From contig JAUIHT010000001.1 of the NCBI GenBank assembly GCA_030432235.1, positions 1,612,001-1,676,000 of the forward strand: a DNA stretch of 64,000 nt, given 5' to 3'. This document shows, one piece after another, positions 1-7,328 of this stretch (position 1 is its first letter; each line of letters opens with the position of its first letter). The notes under the pieces were generated by a model that worked only from the letters and a program-made list of their open reading frames with translations, was not told the DNA's origin and ran no database searches. A program made the position numbers and the translations under genes. The stretch is from Verrucomicrobiia bacterium (GTDB lineage: Bacteria; Verrucomicrobiota; Verrucomicrobiia; Opitutales; Cerasicoccaceae).

Positions 1-2
1 GC

Positions 3-1700
3 AGCCCCGGCTGGCTCGTTCTGGCCGCCGCGCCCACGGCGGAGATTGCCGCGAAGTTCGCCCCCTACGCCCTGCGCCGCCCCACCGGCAGCCGCATCGC
101 CTGGGACTACGATCCCGCCGCTGCCGAGGTCCGCACCACCTGGCACATCGACACCGAGCCCCTGCCCGGCGGCGTGGCGGGGCCCGTGTTGCAGGGCTTC
201 ATCCCACACCACTACCGGGGCACGCAGCACGCGCTGCCCTTCATCGAGGGGCTCACCTGGCCCACGCCGCGCGGCGAGCTGCGCCTGGCCCGCGGCAACG
301 ATTTCACGATTGGGTTCCCGTTCCAGGGATTCTTGCCAGTCGTTCCTGCGCCCCTGCCGGAGCCCGGCGCGGAGCCCGCCTTTAATAAAGCCCGCATGGA
401 AACCTACTGCGCTGATTACGCCGCCGACGCCAAATACGGCGGCGACACCTATTGGGGCGGCAAAGACCTCGTCCGCATGGCGCGGTACATGGGCATGGCG
501 CGCCAGCTCGGGTCCACGCTGGTGGCCGACAAGTTGCAGACGAAGCTACGCGCCGCGCTGGCCGACTGGTTTACCTACACCGACGGCGAGGTGGAGCACT
601 ACTTCGCCCGCTACCCGCAGTGGGGCGCGCTGGTCGGCTTCAACGACAGCTACTGGTCCTTCCAGTTCACCGACCAGCACTTCCACTACGGCTACTTCAC
701 GCTCAGCGCCGCGCTGCTGGGGCTGGACGACCCGGCGTTTTTAAAAGACTTCGGCGGCATGGCCACGCTGGTCGCACGCGAGTACGCCAACCCCCGTCGC
801 GACGACCCCGAGTTCCCCTTTATGCGCACCTTCGACGTCTGGGAGGGCCACTCCTGGGCGGGCGGCTTCAGCTCCCCGGGCGGCAACAACCAGGAGTCCA
901 GCTCTGAGGCCATGCAAGCCTGGGCCGGGGTCTTCCTCCTCGGCCTCGCCCTGGATGACGCCGAGCTGCGCGACGCCGGCGCGTTGGGCTTCGCCATGGA
1001 GCGCGCCGCCGTCATGCAGTATTGGCAAAACATCGACGCCTGGCGCGACGGCCCCGCCGCCAGCAACTTCCCCGCCGCCTACGCCCACACCATCGCGGGC
1101 ATCGTCTTTGGCAACGGCCAGGCCTACGCCACCTACTTCAGCGGCGACCCGGCCTGGATTTACGGCATCCAGTGGCTACCCATCGGCCCGCAGCTCGACT
1201 ACCTCGCGCAGGACCCCGCCTTCGCCCGCGCCCAGTGGGACGCCATGATGGCCGACCGCGTGGAAAAGGAAGGCGCCAAGGCCCCCGTGGCCGAGTCCGG
1301 CGGCGCCCTCGGCAACGTCCTGCTCGGCTACCAGACGCTCTACGACCCCGCGAGCGTTGCCCGGCAGATGGAGGTTTTATGGAGCGAGCAAAACCCTATC
1401 GCGCGGGACAACTACACCGGCGGCATCACCTACTACTACGCCCACGCCTTTCGCTCGCTCGGCCCGCGCCAGTGGGACATCTACGCCGACCTCCCCAGCG
1501 CCGCCGCCTACGCCAAAGACGGCCAAACCACCTACGCCGCCTACAACCCCGGCCCCGCCCCCCGCACCGTCACTTTCTACCGCAAAGCAAACGGCAACGA
1601 TGGCGATAGTGATAAAGGTAAAGATAAAATCCCCCTCGGCCAACTGACCGCCGCCCCCCATCGCCTAACCACCGCCCCCACGCTGGAACCCGTGGAGTAG
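3..1700 (+). CDS. Endo-beta-1,3-glucanase, glycoside hydrolase family 81 (5'-truncated by window)
   Basis: The reading frame is open from base 3, so the true start lies outside the window; an internal ATG at 174 is not the start. The protein carries the GH81 signature: an aspartate followed by GHSWAGG (Asp codon at 833-835), then GGNNQESSSEA about 20 residues later (Glu codons at 893-895 and 905-907). In GH81 these segments provide the catalytic acid and base of an inverting endo-beta-1,3-glucanase. The Trp- and Tyr-rich helical barrel and the closing SLGPRQWDIYADLPSAAAY segment also fit. It probably attacks laminarin or another beta-1,3-glucan outside the cytoplasm; the signal peptide would lie upstream of the window. 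The glycosidase/LacI block follows downstream, with the AT-rich cassette between them. Confidence 0.9.
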   Translation, partial: SPGWLVLAAAPTAEIAAKFAPYALRRPTGSRIAWDYDPAAAEVRTTWHIDTEPLPGGVAGPVLQGFIPHHYRGTQHALPFIEGLTWPTPRGELRLARGNDFTIGFPFQGFLPVVPAPLPEPGAEPAFNKARMETYCADYAADAKYGGDTYWGGKDLVRMARYMGMARQLGSTLVADKLQTKLRAALADWFTYTDGEVEHYFARYPQWGALVGFNDSYWSFQFTDQHFHYGYFTLSAALLGLDDPAFLKDFGGMATLVAREYANPRRDDPEFPFMRTFDVWEGHSWAGGFSSPGGNNQESSSEAMQAWAGVFLLGLALDDAELRDAGALGFAMERAAVMQYWQNIDAWRDGPAASNFPAAYAHTIAGIVFGNGQAYATYFSGDPAWIYGIQWLPIGPQLDYLAQDPAFARAQWDAMMADRVEKEGAKAPVAESGGALGNVLLGYQTLYDPASVARQMEVLWSEQNPIARDNYTGGITYYYAHAFRSLGPRQWDIYADLPSAAAYAKDGQTTYAAYNPGPAPRTVTFYRKANGNDGDSDKGKDKIPLGQLTAAPHRLTTAPTLEPVE

Positions 1701-2062
1701 CGGGGGGAGATTGAGAGTCTCGCGCAGAGCCGCCGAGAGGCAGAGGATAAAAGGGTAGGGCAGCAGACCCCCGTCTAGCCGTAGATGCTAAATATTAGCA
1801 ATTACGCTTGCCTGATTATCATATACCACATTATAAAATATTCATACTACTGAACGACGCCATCCTCAAGCAGCGCATGGACAACCTCGTGCCCATCCTC
1901 GCTGCCGCCAACCCTGCCTTCGCCGACGCCTACCGCTTCGCCCGCGTCATCATCGACCGCTCCGGCCCGAAAGAGGACGAAGGTGACGAAGCATCTTAAG
2001 ACGATAAAGATTATCAAAAAGTCACTATTGACTTCGTTTCGGCGAAAAATCTTAATTTAGTC
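1701..2062. other. Intergenic stretch at the left edge of the AT-rich cassette
   Basis: Just after the GH81 stop is a purine-rich segment (about 1711-1752) made of alternating CGCAGAG/GCAGAGG-like units, a dispersed-repeat type seen in many PVC-group genomes. A 6-bp-arm palindrome (TGCTAA-ATA-TTAGCA) lies at 1786-1800. Base composition switches from GC-rich to AT-rich here. The only ORF is the doubtful 63-codon one annotated separately. Confidence 0.4.
1808..1999 (+). CDS. Small hypothetical ORF, possibly a gene remnant
   Basis: A 63-codon ORF with no ribosome-binding site. The N-terminal part (PHYKIFILLNDAI) is AT-rich and hydrophobic; the C-terminal part (NLVPILAAANPAFADAYRFA, then an acidic tail) is GC-rich. 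The composition breaks inside the ORF, which suggests a junction product or the degraded end of an older gene rather than a working protein. I recognise no family. Confidence 0.25.
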   Translation: MPDYHIPHYKIFILLNDAILKQRMDNLVPILAAANPAFADAYRFARVIIDRSGPKEDEGDEAS

Positions 2063-3355
2063 GTGCGCCTCTCCACACAGCTTGTGTCATTCGCATGGAT
2101 GCTGCCTCTTACGCTTTTGGCGGAAGTTGACTATTACTCCGATAACAGAGAAGTTCCACTAGAAACAGTATTTGAATATGCTGCTATAGGCATCGTTGAA
2201 GGCTACGATTATGGCGATTTGCTAACCCTTCCTCCTGACCAAATCGAAAAGTTAGACATTGGTGTGCTGAACATAATCTGTGCCCAGGGATTGCCTGGCG
2301 GGGAGAACATTGATCTCTTCCAGTGTCTAATAATGCTGGATGAATGGGCTGCACACACAAAGGTGGAAACAGAGCGAAACTTCTACAAGTATGAGCAAAA
2401 TCCAGAAGAATACGAAAATTCTGAAGCTTACTTCCGAATGCTTGTTCTGACGGGTGTTCTTCAGCAGGATTTCGGTATTAAGTATGCCTCTGATAAGGCG
2501 GTAACCCCGTTGCCAGCCAGTGAATTGGTTAAGACCCGTGACTTCTACAAAGACAGCTCCGATATTTTCATTCATGGGTTGCTTTCGGACGAACACCGAG
2601 GTACCTGTGCCTCCTTGCCAGTGCTGTTAGTAGCCGTAGGCCGACGTCTCGGATATCCGCTATATCTGGTTTCCGCAAAGGCCCATGCCTTTACCCGTTG
2701 GGATGACCCTGAAGCGGGCGAGAGGCTCAACATCGAATATCATGGCAATGGAATGTCTACCTTTCCTGATGAGTATTATCATGAGTGGCCTTATCCCATG
2801 ACAGAGGCAGAGATAGAAAGTGGTTTCTTTCTAAAAAACATGACTTCACAGGAAGACCTAGCTGTCTTCATGCTCCATCGCGGGCTTGTTCTTGAGCAAT
2901 CTGAGCGTTACCACGAAGCGCAGATTGCCTATGCCAGGGGCGGCGAATTGATGCCGGACTCAATGCACTATCAGTCTTATCTGATTGAGGCAACCAAGCG
3001 CATCAATCCGGCAGTGCTTGCGCAGGGAAATCCCTATCAGAGCACTTACTTTGACAAGCTCCAGCGTCAAAAGCGTGAACTTGTGGCAATGAACCAAGTT
3101 GAAACGAATCAGAATTACTACCTGCGTAAGGAGCTTACCAAAAAAGAAGGAGAAACCGAAGCACTTCGCAAATACATCGATGAGCTACAATCCATGATGG
3201 GCATGAGCGGCTATGAAAAGCGTGACGCCATGCGCAGCAAGCCGTACCTAATGCAGTACCAGTCAACTCCCTCCTTTAACCAGAGCTTGAGCCAAAACGA
3301 GCTGGAAATTGAACGTCAGCGAAAACTCATGATGCTCAAAGACTATCAAAATTAA
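2063..3355 (+). CDS. Secreted transglutaminase-like (papain-fold) protein with C-terminal coiled coil
   Basis: The 430-residue product starts at a GTG and has a short signal-peptide-like N-terminus ending near LLAEV. The centre contains RGTCASLPVLLVAVGRRLG followed by AHAFTRWDD. This Cys-then-His layout is that of transglutaminase-like/SirB1-type papain-fold proteins, with the Cys in RGTC and the His in AHAF as likely catalytic residues. Residues from about 330 are highly charged and heptad-like (QRQKRELVAMNQVET, ELTKKEGETEALRK), indicating a coiled coil. An alternative ATG start at 2099 would shorten the leader. The gene is AT-richer than the flanking glycosidase genes and ends 5 bp before the RHS-tip gene, so the two are probably co-transcribed. 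The substrate is unknown. Confidence 0.65.
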   Translation: MRLSTQLVSFAWMLPLTLLAEVDYYSDNREVPLETVFEYAAIGIVEGYDYGDLLTLPPDQIEKLDIGVLNIICAQGLPGGENIDLFQCLIMLDEWAAHTKVETERNFYKYEQNPEEYENSEAYFRMLVLTGVLQQDFGIKYASDKAVTPLPASELVKTRDFYKDSSDIFIHGLLSDEHRGTCASLPVLLVAVGRRLGYPLYLVSAKAHAFTRWDDPEAGERLNIEYHGNGMSTFPDEYYHEWPYPMTEAEIESGFFLKNMTSQEDLAVFMLHRGLVLEQSERYHEAQIAYARGGELMPDSMHYQSYLIEATKRINPAVLAQGNPYQSTYFDKLQRQKRELVAMNQVETNQNYYLRKELTKKEGETEALRKYIDELQSMMGMSGYEKRDAMRSKPYLMQYQSTPSFNQSLSQNELEIERQRKLMMLKDYQN

Positions 3356-3360
3356 CCGCG

Positions 3361-4197
3361 ATGAAAACACCATCTCTTATATTGTTATTCATGGCTCTGA
3401 GCAGCCATCTCTTCGCTATCTATAATCCTGCCCAAGGCCGCTTTCTCAATCGTGACCCTATTGGAGAAACAGGAGGTAAAAACCTCTATGGATTCGTTGC
3501 AAATGATGGCATTAATAGATGGGATTATCTTGGACTTTGGGAAATTGAAAGAAACCCTAATAAGGAATTTGCTTCTGCAACTGCTGAAGAAAATGATACA
3601 TGGAGCGATCTCTCTAAGGAAACAAAACTTGAGTTATCTGAGTATCAAGAATGGGTTAAATACTATTTTAATGGCGATCCTGTGAGAAGTGGTGAGGATC
3701 CTAGTCCAGGTTGCCAATATAGAATTCCTAATGTTGCTTATGTTCTCCAAGGCGATGTATCCGGATCGGATTACAAGCCACTTGAAAAGGGAAATACTCA
3801 TACTGGATTATTGGGATTCGTTCAAAATGTTGGATTAGGGATTAAGTCTGCAATTATAGTTTATGAAATGAGAGCAAATGCCGCTGAAAATCGATATAAA
3901 ACTGTTGTCAATTACAATGCTACCAGTCAAAATTTTCTAAATGCATTAAAAAATCCGTATACTCAAGCAATCTATTGGCACAGTCATGGAGATTCGGAAG
4001 GTGTTTATGGCGCCAATGAGGTTCATTTTACTCCAGACTCATTAGGCGATCCACACCATAAGGTAGGATTGCTATGGGCTTACGCTTGTAATTCATATGG
4101 ATGTTATTCTGGTTGGATTAACATTGTAAGTTCTAGCGGTGACTTACGTTTGTTTGATGGGCTTTTAACAAATCCGTTTTCAGAGGGTGTGGATTAA
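3361..4197 (+). CDS. Orphan RHS-core tip protein with caspase-like C-terminal domain (putative toxin)
   Basis: The 278-residue product begins with a signal peptide (MKTPSLILLFMALSSHLFA) and goes straight into an RHS-repeat-associated core motif: YNPAQGRFLNRDPIGE, then NLYGFVANDGINRWDYLG (residues about 21-59). A full RHS protein would have over 1000 residues of YD repeats before this; here only the tip is present, placed directly behind a secretion signal. The remaining 220 residues are unlike the core. They include IYWHSHGD (His207/His209-Gly210) and, about 35 residues on, LLWAYACNSYG (Cys243). A strand ending in HG followed by a strand ending in AC is the layout of clan CD (caspase/CHAT-like) proteases, so a protease toxin domain is a reasonable inference. 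It is AT-rich and sits directly downstream of the transglutaminase-like gene. Confidence 0.6.
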   Translation: MKTPSLILLFMALSSHLFAIYNPAQGRFLNRDPIGETGGKNLYGFVANDGINRWDYLGLWEIERNPNKEFASATAEENDTWSDLSKETKLELSEYQEWVKYYFNGDPVRSGEDPSPGCQYRIPNVAYVLQGDVSGSDYKPLEKGNTHTGLLGFVQNVGLGIKSAIIVYEMRANAAENRYKTVVNYNATSQNFLNALKNPYTQAIYWHSHGDSEGVYGANEVHFTPDSLGDPHHKVGLLWAYACNSYGCYSGWINIVSSSGDLRLFDGLLTNPFSEGVD

Positions 4198-4206
4198 TTT
4201 ATAACG

Positions 4207-4467
4207 ATGAGAAAGATTTTTATCTTATTGATAGTTATCGGGGTGACTTCAGTTGTTTGGGGCTGGTTACAACAACCTTTCACATCAAGCAGGTACTTGG
4301 AAAAAAACAGTGCTGATAAGATGGATAATTTAGCTGAATCACGAGAAGAAAGTGAAAATAATGCTAATTTCTATTTTTTTGAAGGGATGAGCTTTATTTT
4401 AATTGGTATTGTTGGATTTGTATTTAGTAGATCAAAGCTCAAAAAAATATCAAAGATTTCTAAATAG
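4207..4467 (+). CDS. Small two-helix membrane protein, candidate immunity protein
   Basis: An 86-residue protein with a hydrophobic N-terminal segment (IFILLIVIGVTSVVWGWL), an acidic central loop (NLAESREESENN) and a second membrane helix (FEGMSFILIGIVGFVFS), ending in a Lys/Ser-rich tail. It starts 9 bp after the RHS-tip stop, shares its AT-rich composition and has no recognisable enzyme motif. By position and size it could be the cognate immunity protein of the RHS-type toxin, but this rests on synteny only. Confidence 0.5.
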   Translation: MRKIFILLIVIGVTSVVWGWLQQPFTSSRYLEKNSADKMDNLAESREESENNANFYFFEGMSFILIGIVGFVFSRSKLKKISKISK

Positions 4468-4503
4468 GGCATGGAATCCTCGCCGTCTAGCTGAAGCGGA
4501 TTG

Positions 4504-5808
4504 TTACTCCACCTTCAGGGACGAGGTGGCGGCGGCGAGGGTTTGATCTTTGGGGTCGATGACGGTGGCGTAGATTTTGGCGCCGCCGTGGAGTTTTTGC
4601 GGGATTTGAATCTCAAAGACGTTGTCGCGGCTGGTTGAGCGGGACTTGAGCGGGTGGATGTTGTCGCGGTACTCGCGTGAGCCCTGGCGCTGGTTGTAGT
4701 AAAACTCCACCTTGGGCCGGGACAGGCCGGCGTCGGCTACCTCGACCATGACCTTGACCCACTCGCCGGGCTTTTTCGGAGTGGTGTCGGCCTTGATGAG
4801 GAAGGTCTCGACCTTGGGGAAAGTGTGGTCCTGACCGGTGAAGGCTTTCAGGGTCGCCCAGTACTGCGGGCGTTTGTAGTCGTCGGTGCGGAGCGAGAGC
4901 CACATGCCGGTGTGGTCGCGGTGGCCGCCGTAGTTGAAGACGAAGCCGCCGATGTTGATGCCTTTGTACTGCGCGATGAGGTCGTACCAGCCGCTGGCGA
5001 TGATGTCGTACTTGTGCTGGTCGTCGGGCTCGCGCTTGACGCCGTTGGGGTCGGTCTGCGCTTCCCACTCGCCCGAGGCGCCGAACTCGCAGACGAGGTA
5101 GGGGCGCTCGATGCCGAGCTTTTCGACGTCGCCGGGGACGGCCGCCGCGCCGTAGCCGTAGGTGTTGACGCCGTAGATGTCGAGCGAGGGGCAGTACTGT
5201 TTCCAGTAGGGCCAGGAGATGGCCCAGGCCGAGACGGAGGCGACGGGGTGGTTGGGGTCGATCTTCTTAATCTCGGCGGCGATTTCCTCAAGGTGCTTCG
5301 AGTAGGCGACCTTTTCCTTCTCCGTGCCCATGTTGAGGATGACCTCGTTGCCGACGCCCCAGCAGAGCACGGCGGGGTGGTCTTTCAAAGCCCGCACGGT
5401 GGCGTAGGCGTGGTCCTTCTGGTCCTGGATGCCTTTCTGGTCACTGACCCAGTTAAAGGAGTCGTCGTCCTCGGCGCCGGGACGTCCGTGGCGCAGCCAG
5501 ATGCCGACCATCACTTTGAGGCCGTTCTTTTCGGCCACGTCCAGCAGCTCCTTGGTGCCGTCGGGGGAGGAGCCCCAGGTGCGGATGGCGTTCGCGCCGA
5601 GGCTCTTGATGTCGGCCAGGTGCTCGCGCAGCTCCGCGCCTTTGCCGTCGCTGCCATAGGTGATGCCCTGCACGTAAAACGGCTGGCCGTCGACCATGAG
5701 CGTGAAGCCGTCCGCGCCTTTTTCGACGTGGACGTCGGCGTGGGCGAGGGAGGCAATCGCGCAGAGGAACGAAAGGATGGAGATAAAGAGACTGGAGATT
5801 TGTTTCAT
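4504..5808 (-). CDS. Secreted clan GH-A (GH2-like TIM-barrel) glycoside hydrolase A
   Basis: The reading frame runs open much further upstream, but the real start is the ATG at 5808, which opens a classic signal peptide (MKQISSLFISILSFLCAIAS, ending at AHA). The 434-residue product is a beta/alpha barrel with FYVQGITYGSDG and LGANAIRTWG near the N-terminus, CWGVGNEV (Glu after Asn: acid/base) in the middle and YLVCEFGASGEWE (Glu: nucleophile) later. This is the pair typical of retaining clan GH-A enzymes such as GH2 catalytic domains. A beta-sandwich-like region of about 100 residues closes the protein. The next gene (start 7208) encodes a paralogue on the same strand. Next to GH81, a role in beta-1,3-glucan breakdown is likely but the linkage is not proven. 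Confidence 0.75.
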   Translation of the reverse strand: MKQISSLFISILSFLCAIASLAHADVHVEKGADGFTLMVDGQPFYVQGITYGSDGKGAELREHLADIKSLGANAIRTWGSSPDGTKELLDVAEKNGLKVMVGIWLRHGRPGAEDDDSFNWVSDQKGIQDQKDHAYATVRALKDHPAVLCWGVGNEVILNMGTEKEKVAYSKHLEEIAAEIKKIDPNHPVASVSAWAISWPYWKQYCPSLDIYGVNTYGYGAAAVPGDVEKLGIERPYLVCEFGASGEWEAQTDPNGVKREPDDQHKYDIIASGWYDLIAQYKGINIGGFVFNYGGHRDHTGMWLSLRTDDYKRPQYWATLKAFTGQDHTFPKVETFLIKADTTPKKPGEWVKVMVEVADAGLSRPKVEFYYNQRQGSREYRDNIHPLKSRSTSRDNVFEIQIPQKLHGGAKIYATVIDPKDQTLAAATSSLKVE

Positions 5809-5832
5809 GAGGCGAAGAGGCAGGGGTGTATG

Positions 5833-5901
5833 CTCACGCAAAGCAACGAAGCAGCAAAGATGATTTTGAGTTCGCTTCGCTGCTTGGCTGCTTTGCGTGA
5901 G
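5833..5901. repeat. Long imperfect inverted repeat between the two GH-A genes
   Basis: Arms 5833-5855 (CTCACGCAAAGCAACGAAG then CAGC) and 5879-5901 are reverse complements at 21 of 23 positions, with a 23-nt loop. The motif belongs to the CTCACGCAAAG-type dispersed palindromic elements common in PVC and other genomes. In the transcript it would form a strong hairpin that separates the two hydrolase genes and may act as a processing or attenuation site. Confidence 0.7.
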
Positions 5902-5918
5902 ACAATAACTTCTATTGT

Positions 5919-7208
5919 TTAGTTGACGTAGAAGGGGATGTTGGCGGTGGCGGCGTTGCCGTGGCCGTCGCGGATGGTTAGGAACAGCCGGTAGGGGCCG
6001 CTTTTGCGCGGGGTCTTGAAGGTCACGCGGTTGCCGTCGGTGGAAAGGGTCAGCCCGGGAAAGGAGGGTGGGGCGGCCTCGTCGTCGCCGCCTTCGCGGC
6101 GGTCGGTGCTCTCGGCCACGACGACCCATTCGTAGTCGAGCGGGTCGCCGTCGGGGTCTTCCACGATGGCCTCGGCGCTTTCGGTGATGCCGCCCGCGAC
6201 GCGCTTCTCGTCGATGGCGCTGACGATTTGCTTGAGCTTCGGCGCGCGGTTGGCGGGGAACTCGCCGGTCCAGGCGTAGGCCATGGCGTCGACGGCGGAG
6301 AGGCGTTCGCCGCTGGCCAGGAACATGCCGTACCAGGTGGCGGTGGTCTCCTGCTTGTGGCCCCAGAGGAAGGCGTAGCTGCCGAGGCAGAGCCCCTGGC
6401 CGTCCTCCATGACCTGCCTTTGCGTGGCAAAGTAACTCGCGGCCTTGGCCAGGCTGGTGGCCTCGATGGGTGCGCCCCATTCGGTGTGGCGGACCTCCCA
6501 GTGGCCGACGGGCCCGAACTCGGTCAGGACGAAAGGCTTTTCCCAGCCCGAGCTGACCAGCCCCGCGCCGACGCCCGCCGCGCCGCCGTAGGCGTTGACG
6601 CCGAGCACGTCGATTTCAGGGTAGTACTGCTTGACGGCTTTGACCTTGGTCGTGCCCGCGCCGGCGATAACGGTCATGACAGGATGATTGGGGTCCTCCT
6701 GCTTGACGATCTTGGCGAGCTCGTTGAGCTCCTTCCAGATGCGCGGGTCGGCGCCGTCGTTGGTCGGGCCTTCCATCTCGTTGCCGAGGCCCCACATGAG
6801 CAGGGCGGGCTCGTCCTTGTACTTGCGCACGATGCTGCGAACCTTGTCGCGCTGCTCCTGCACCATCTTCTTGTCACTGTAGTTAAAGCCGTGGCGCTCA
6901 TGGGCAATCCAGATGCCGAGGGTGATAAAGATGCCGTTGTCGGCGCAATAGTCGCCCACGCGCTGGCCGTTTATTGTTTCGTCGATGGCCTCAGGGCTCC
7001 AGGTACGGATGGAATCGCCGCCCATCTCCTTGAGAGTATCAAGGTACTGGTAGCCGCCAACGCCTTTGATAAAGAACGGTTGGCTGTTGACAATGAGGCT
7101 GGCTTCGCCGCCGGGTTGCTGATCTACGGTAACCTTGCTGGAGGTGCCCGCGTGGATGGTGGGGAGTACTGCTAACATGGATAAAATGACGAGTTTAGTT
7201 GAAAACAT
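5919..7208 (-). CDS. Secreted clan GH-A (GH2-like TIM-barrel) glycoside hydrolase B
   Basis: A frame starting at 7223 would make the start codon part of the LacI-type operator at 7218-7233, so I prefer the ATG at 7208, which opens a good signal peptide (MFSTKLVILSMLAVLPTIHA). About 429 residues. Barrel motifs parallel the neighbouring paralogue: PFFIKGVGGYQYLDTL, GGDSIRTW, LMWGLGNEMEG (acid/base Glu) and FVLTEFGPVGHWE (nucleophile Glu). The C-terminal 110 residues look like a PKD/Ig-type sandwich (DPDGDPLDYEWVV, FLTIRDGHGN). It is divergent from lacI with two copies of the operator in between, so it is very probably LacI-controlled. GH2-like or a related GH-A family such as GH158 is possible. 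Confidence 0.75.
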   Translation of the reverse strand: MFSTKLVILSMLAVLPTIHAGTSSKVTVDQQPGGEASLIVNSQPFFIKGVGGYQYLDTLKEMGGDSIRTWSPEAIDETINGQRVGDYCADNGIFITLGIWIAHERHGFNYSDKKMVQEQRDKVRSIVRKYKDEPALLMWGLGNEMEGPTNDGADPRIWKELNELAKIVKQEDPNHPVMTVIAGAGTTKVKAVKQYYPEIDVLGVNAYGGAAGVGAGLVSSGWEKPFVLTEFGPVGHWEVRHTEWGAPIEATSLAKAASYFATQRQVMEDGQGLCLGSYAFLWGHKQETTATWYGMFLASGERLSAVDAMAYAWTGEFPANRAPKLKQIVSAIDEKRVAGGITESAEAIVEDPDGDPLDYEWVVVAESTDRREGGDDEAAPPSFPGLTLSTDGNRVTFKTPRKSGPYRLFLTIRDGHGNAATANIPFYVN

Positions 7209-7217
7209 ACTTGAAAG

Positions 7218-7233
7218 TTGCATAAAATTGCAC
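7218..7233. promoter_or_regulatory. LacI-family operator copy 1
   Basis: TTGCATAAAATTGCAC, one of four near-identical 16-bp imperfect palindromes in this region. It lies 9 bp upstream of the hydrolase B start at 7208. On the minus strand a TTGACT (complement of 7238-7243) sits just upstream of it, so a bound repressor would cover the promoter spacer. Confidence 0.7.
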
Positions 7234-7259
7234 TATAAGTCAAGTGAGAATTTTTTAAC

Positions 7260-7277
7260 ATTGCACAAAAGTGCAAT
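7260..7277. promoter_or_regulatory. LacI-family operator copy 2 (perfect palindrome)
   Basis: ATTGCAC-AAAA-GTGCAAT has perfect 7-bp arms and matches the consensus of the other three copies. It lies about 50 bp upstream of the lacI start, next to a TATAGT -10-like hexamer at 7282-7287, as expected for autoregulation combined with control of the divergent hydrolase genes. Confidence 0.75.
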
Positions 7278-7328
7278 CGTTTATAGTTGTCGTTGCCATT
7301 AAATCCGGAATTACGTCACCCCTATTTC

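Noticed and set aside
4504-6480. A 658-codon minus-strand frame spanning both hydrolase genes
   Set aside because: Its first third is Arg-rich out-of-frame translation of the neighbouring hydrolase; the real gene starts at 5808 with a signal peptide.
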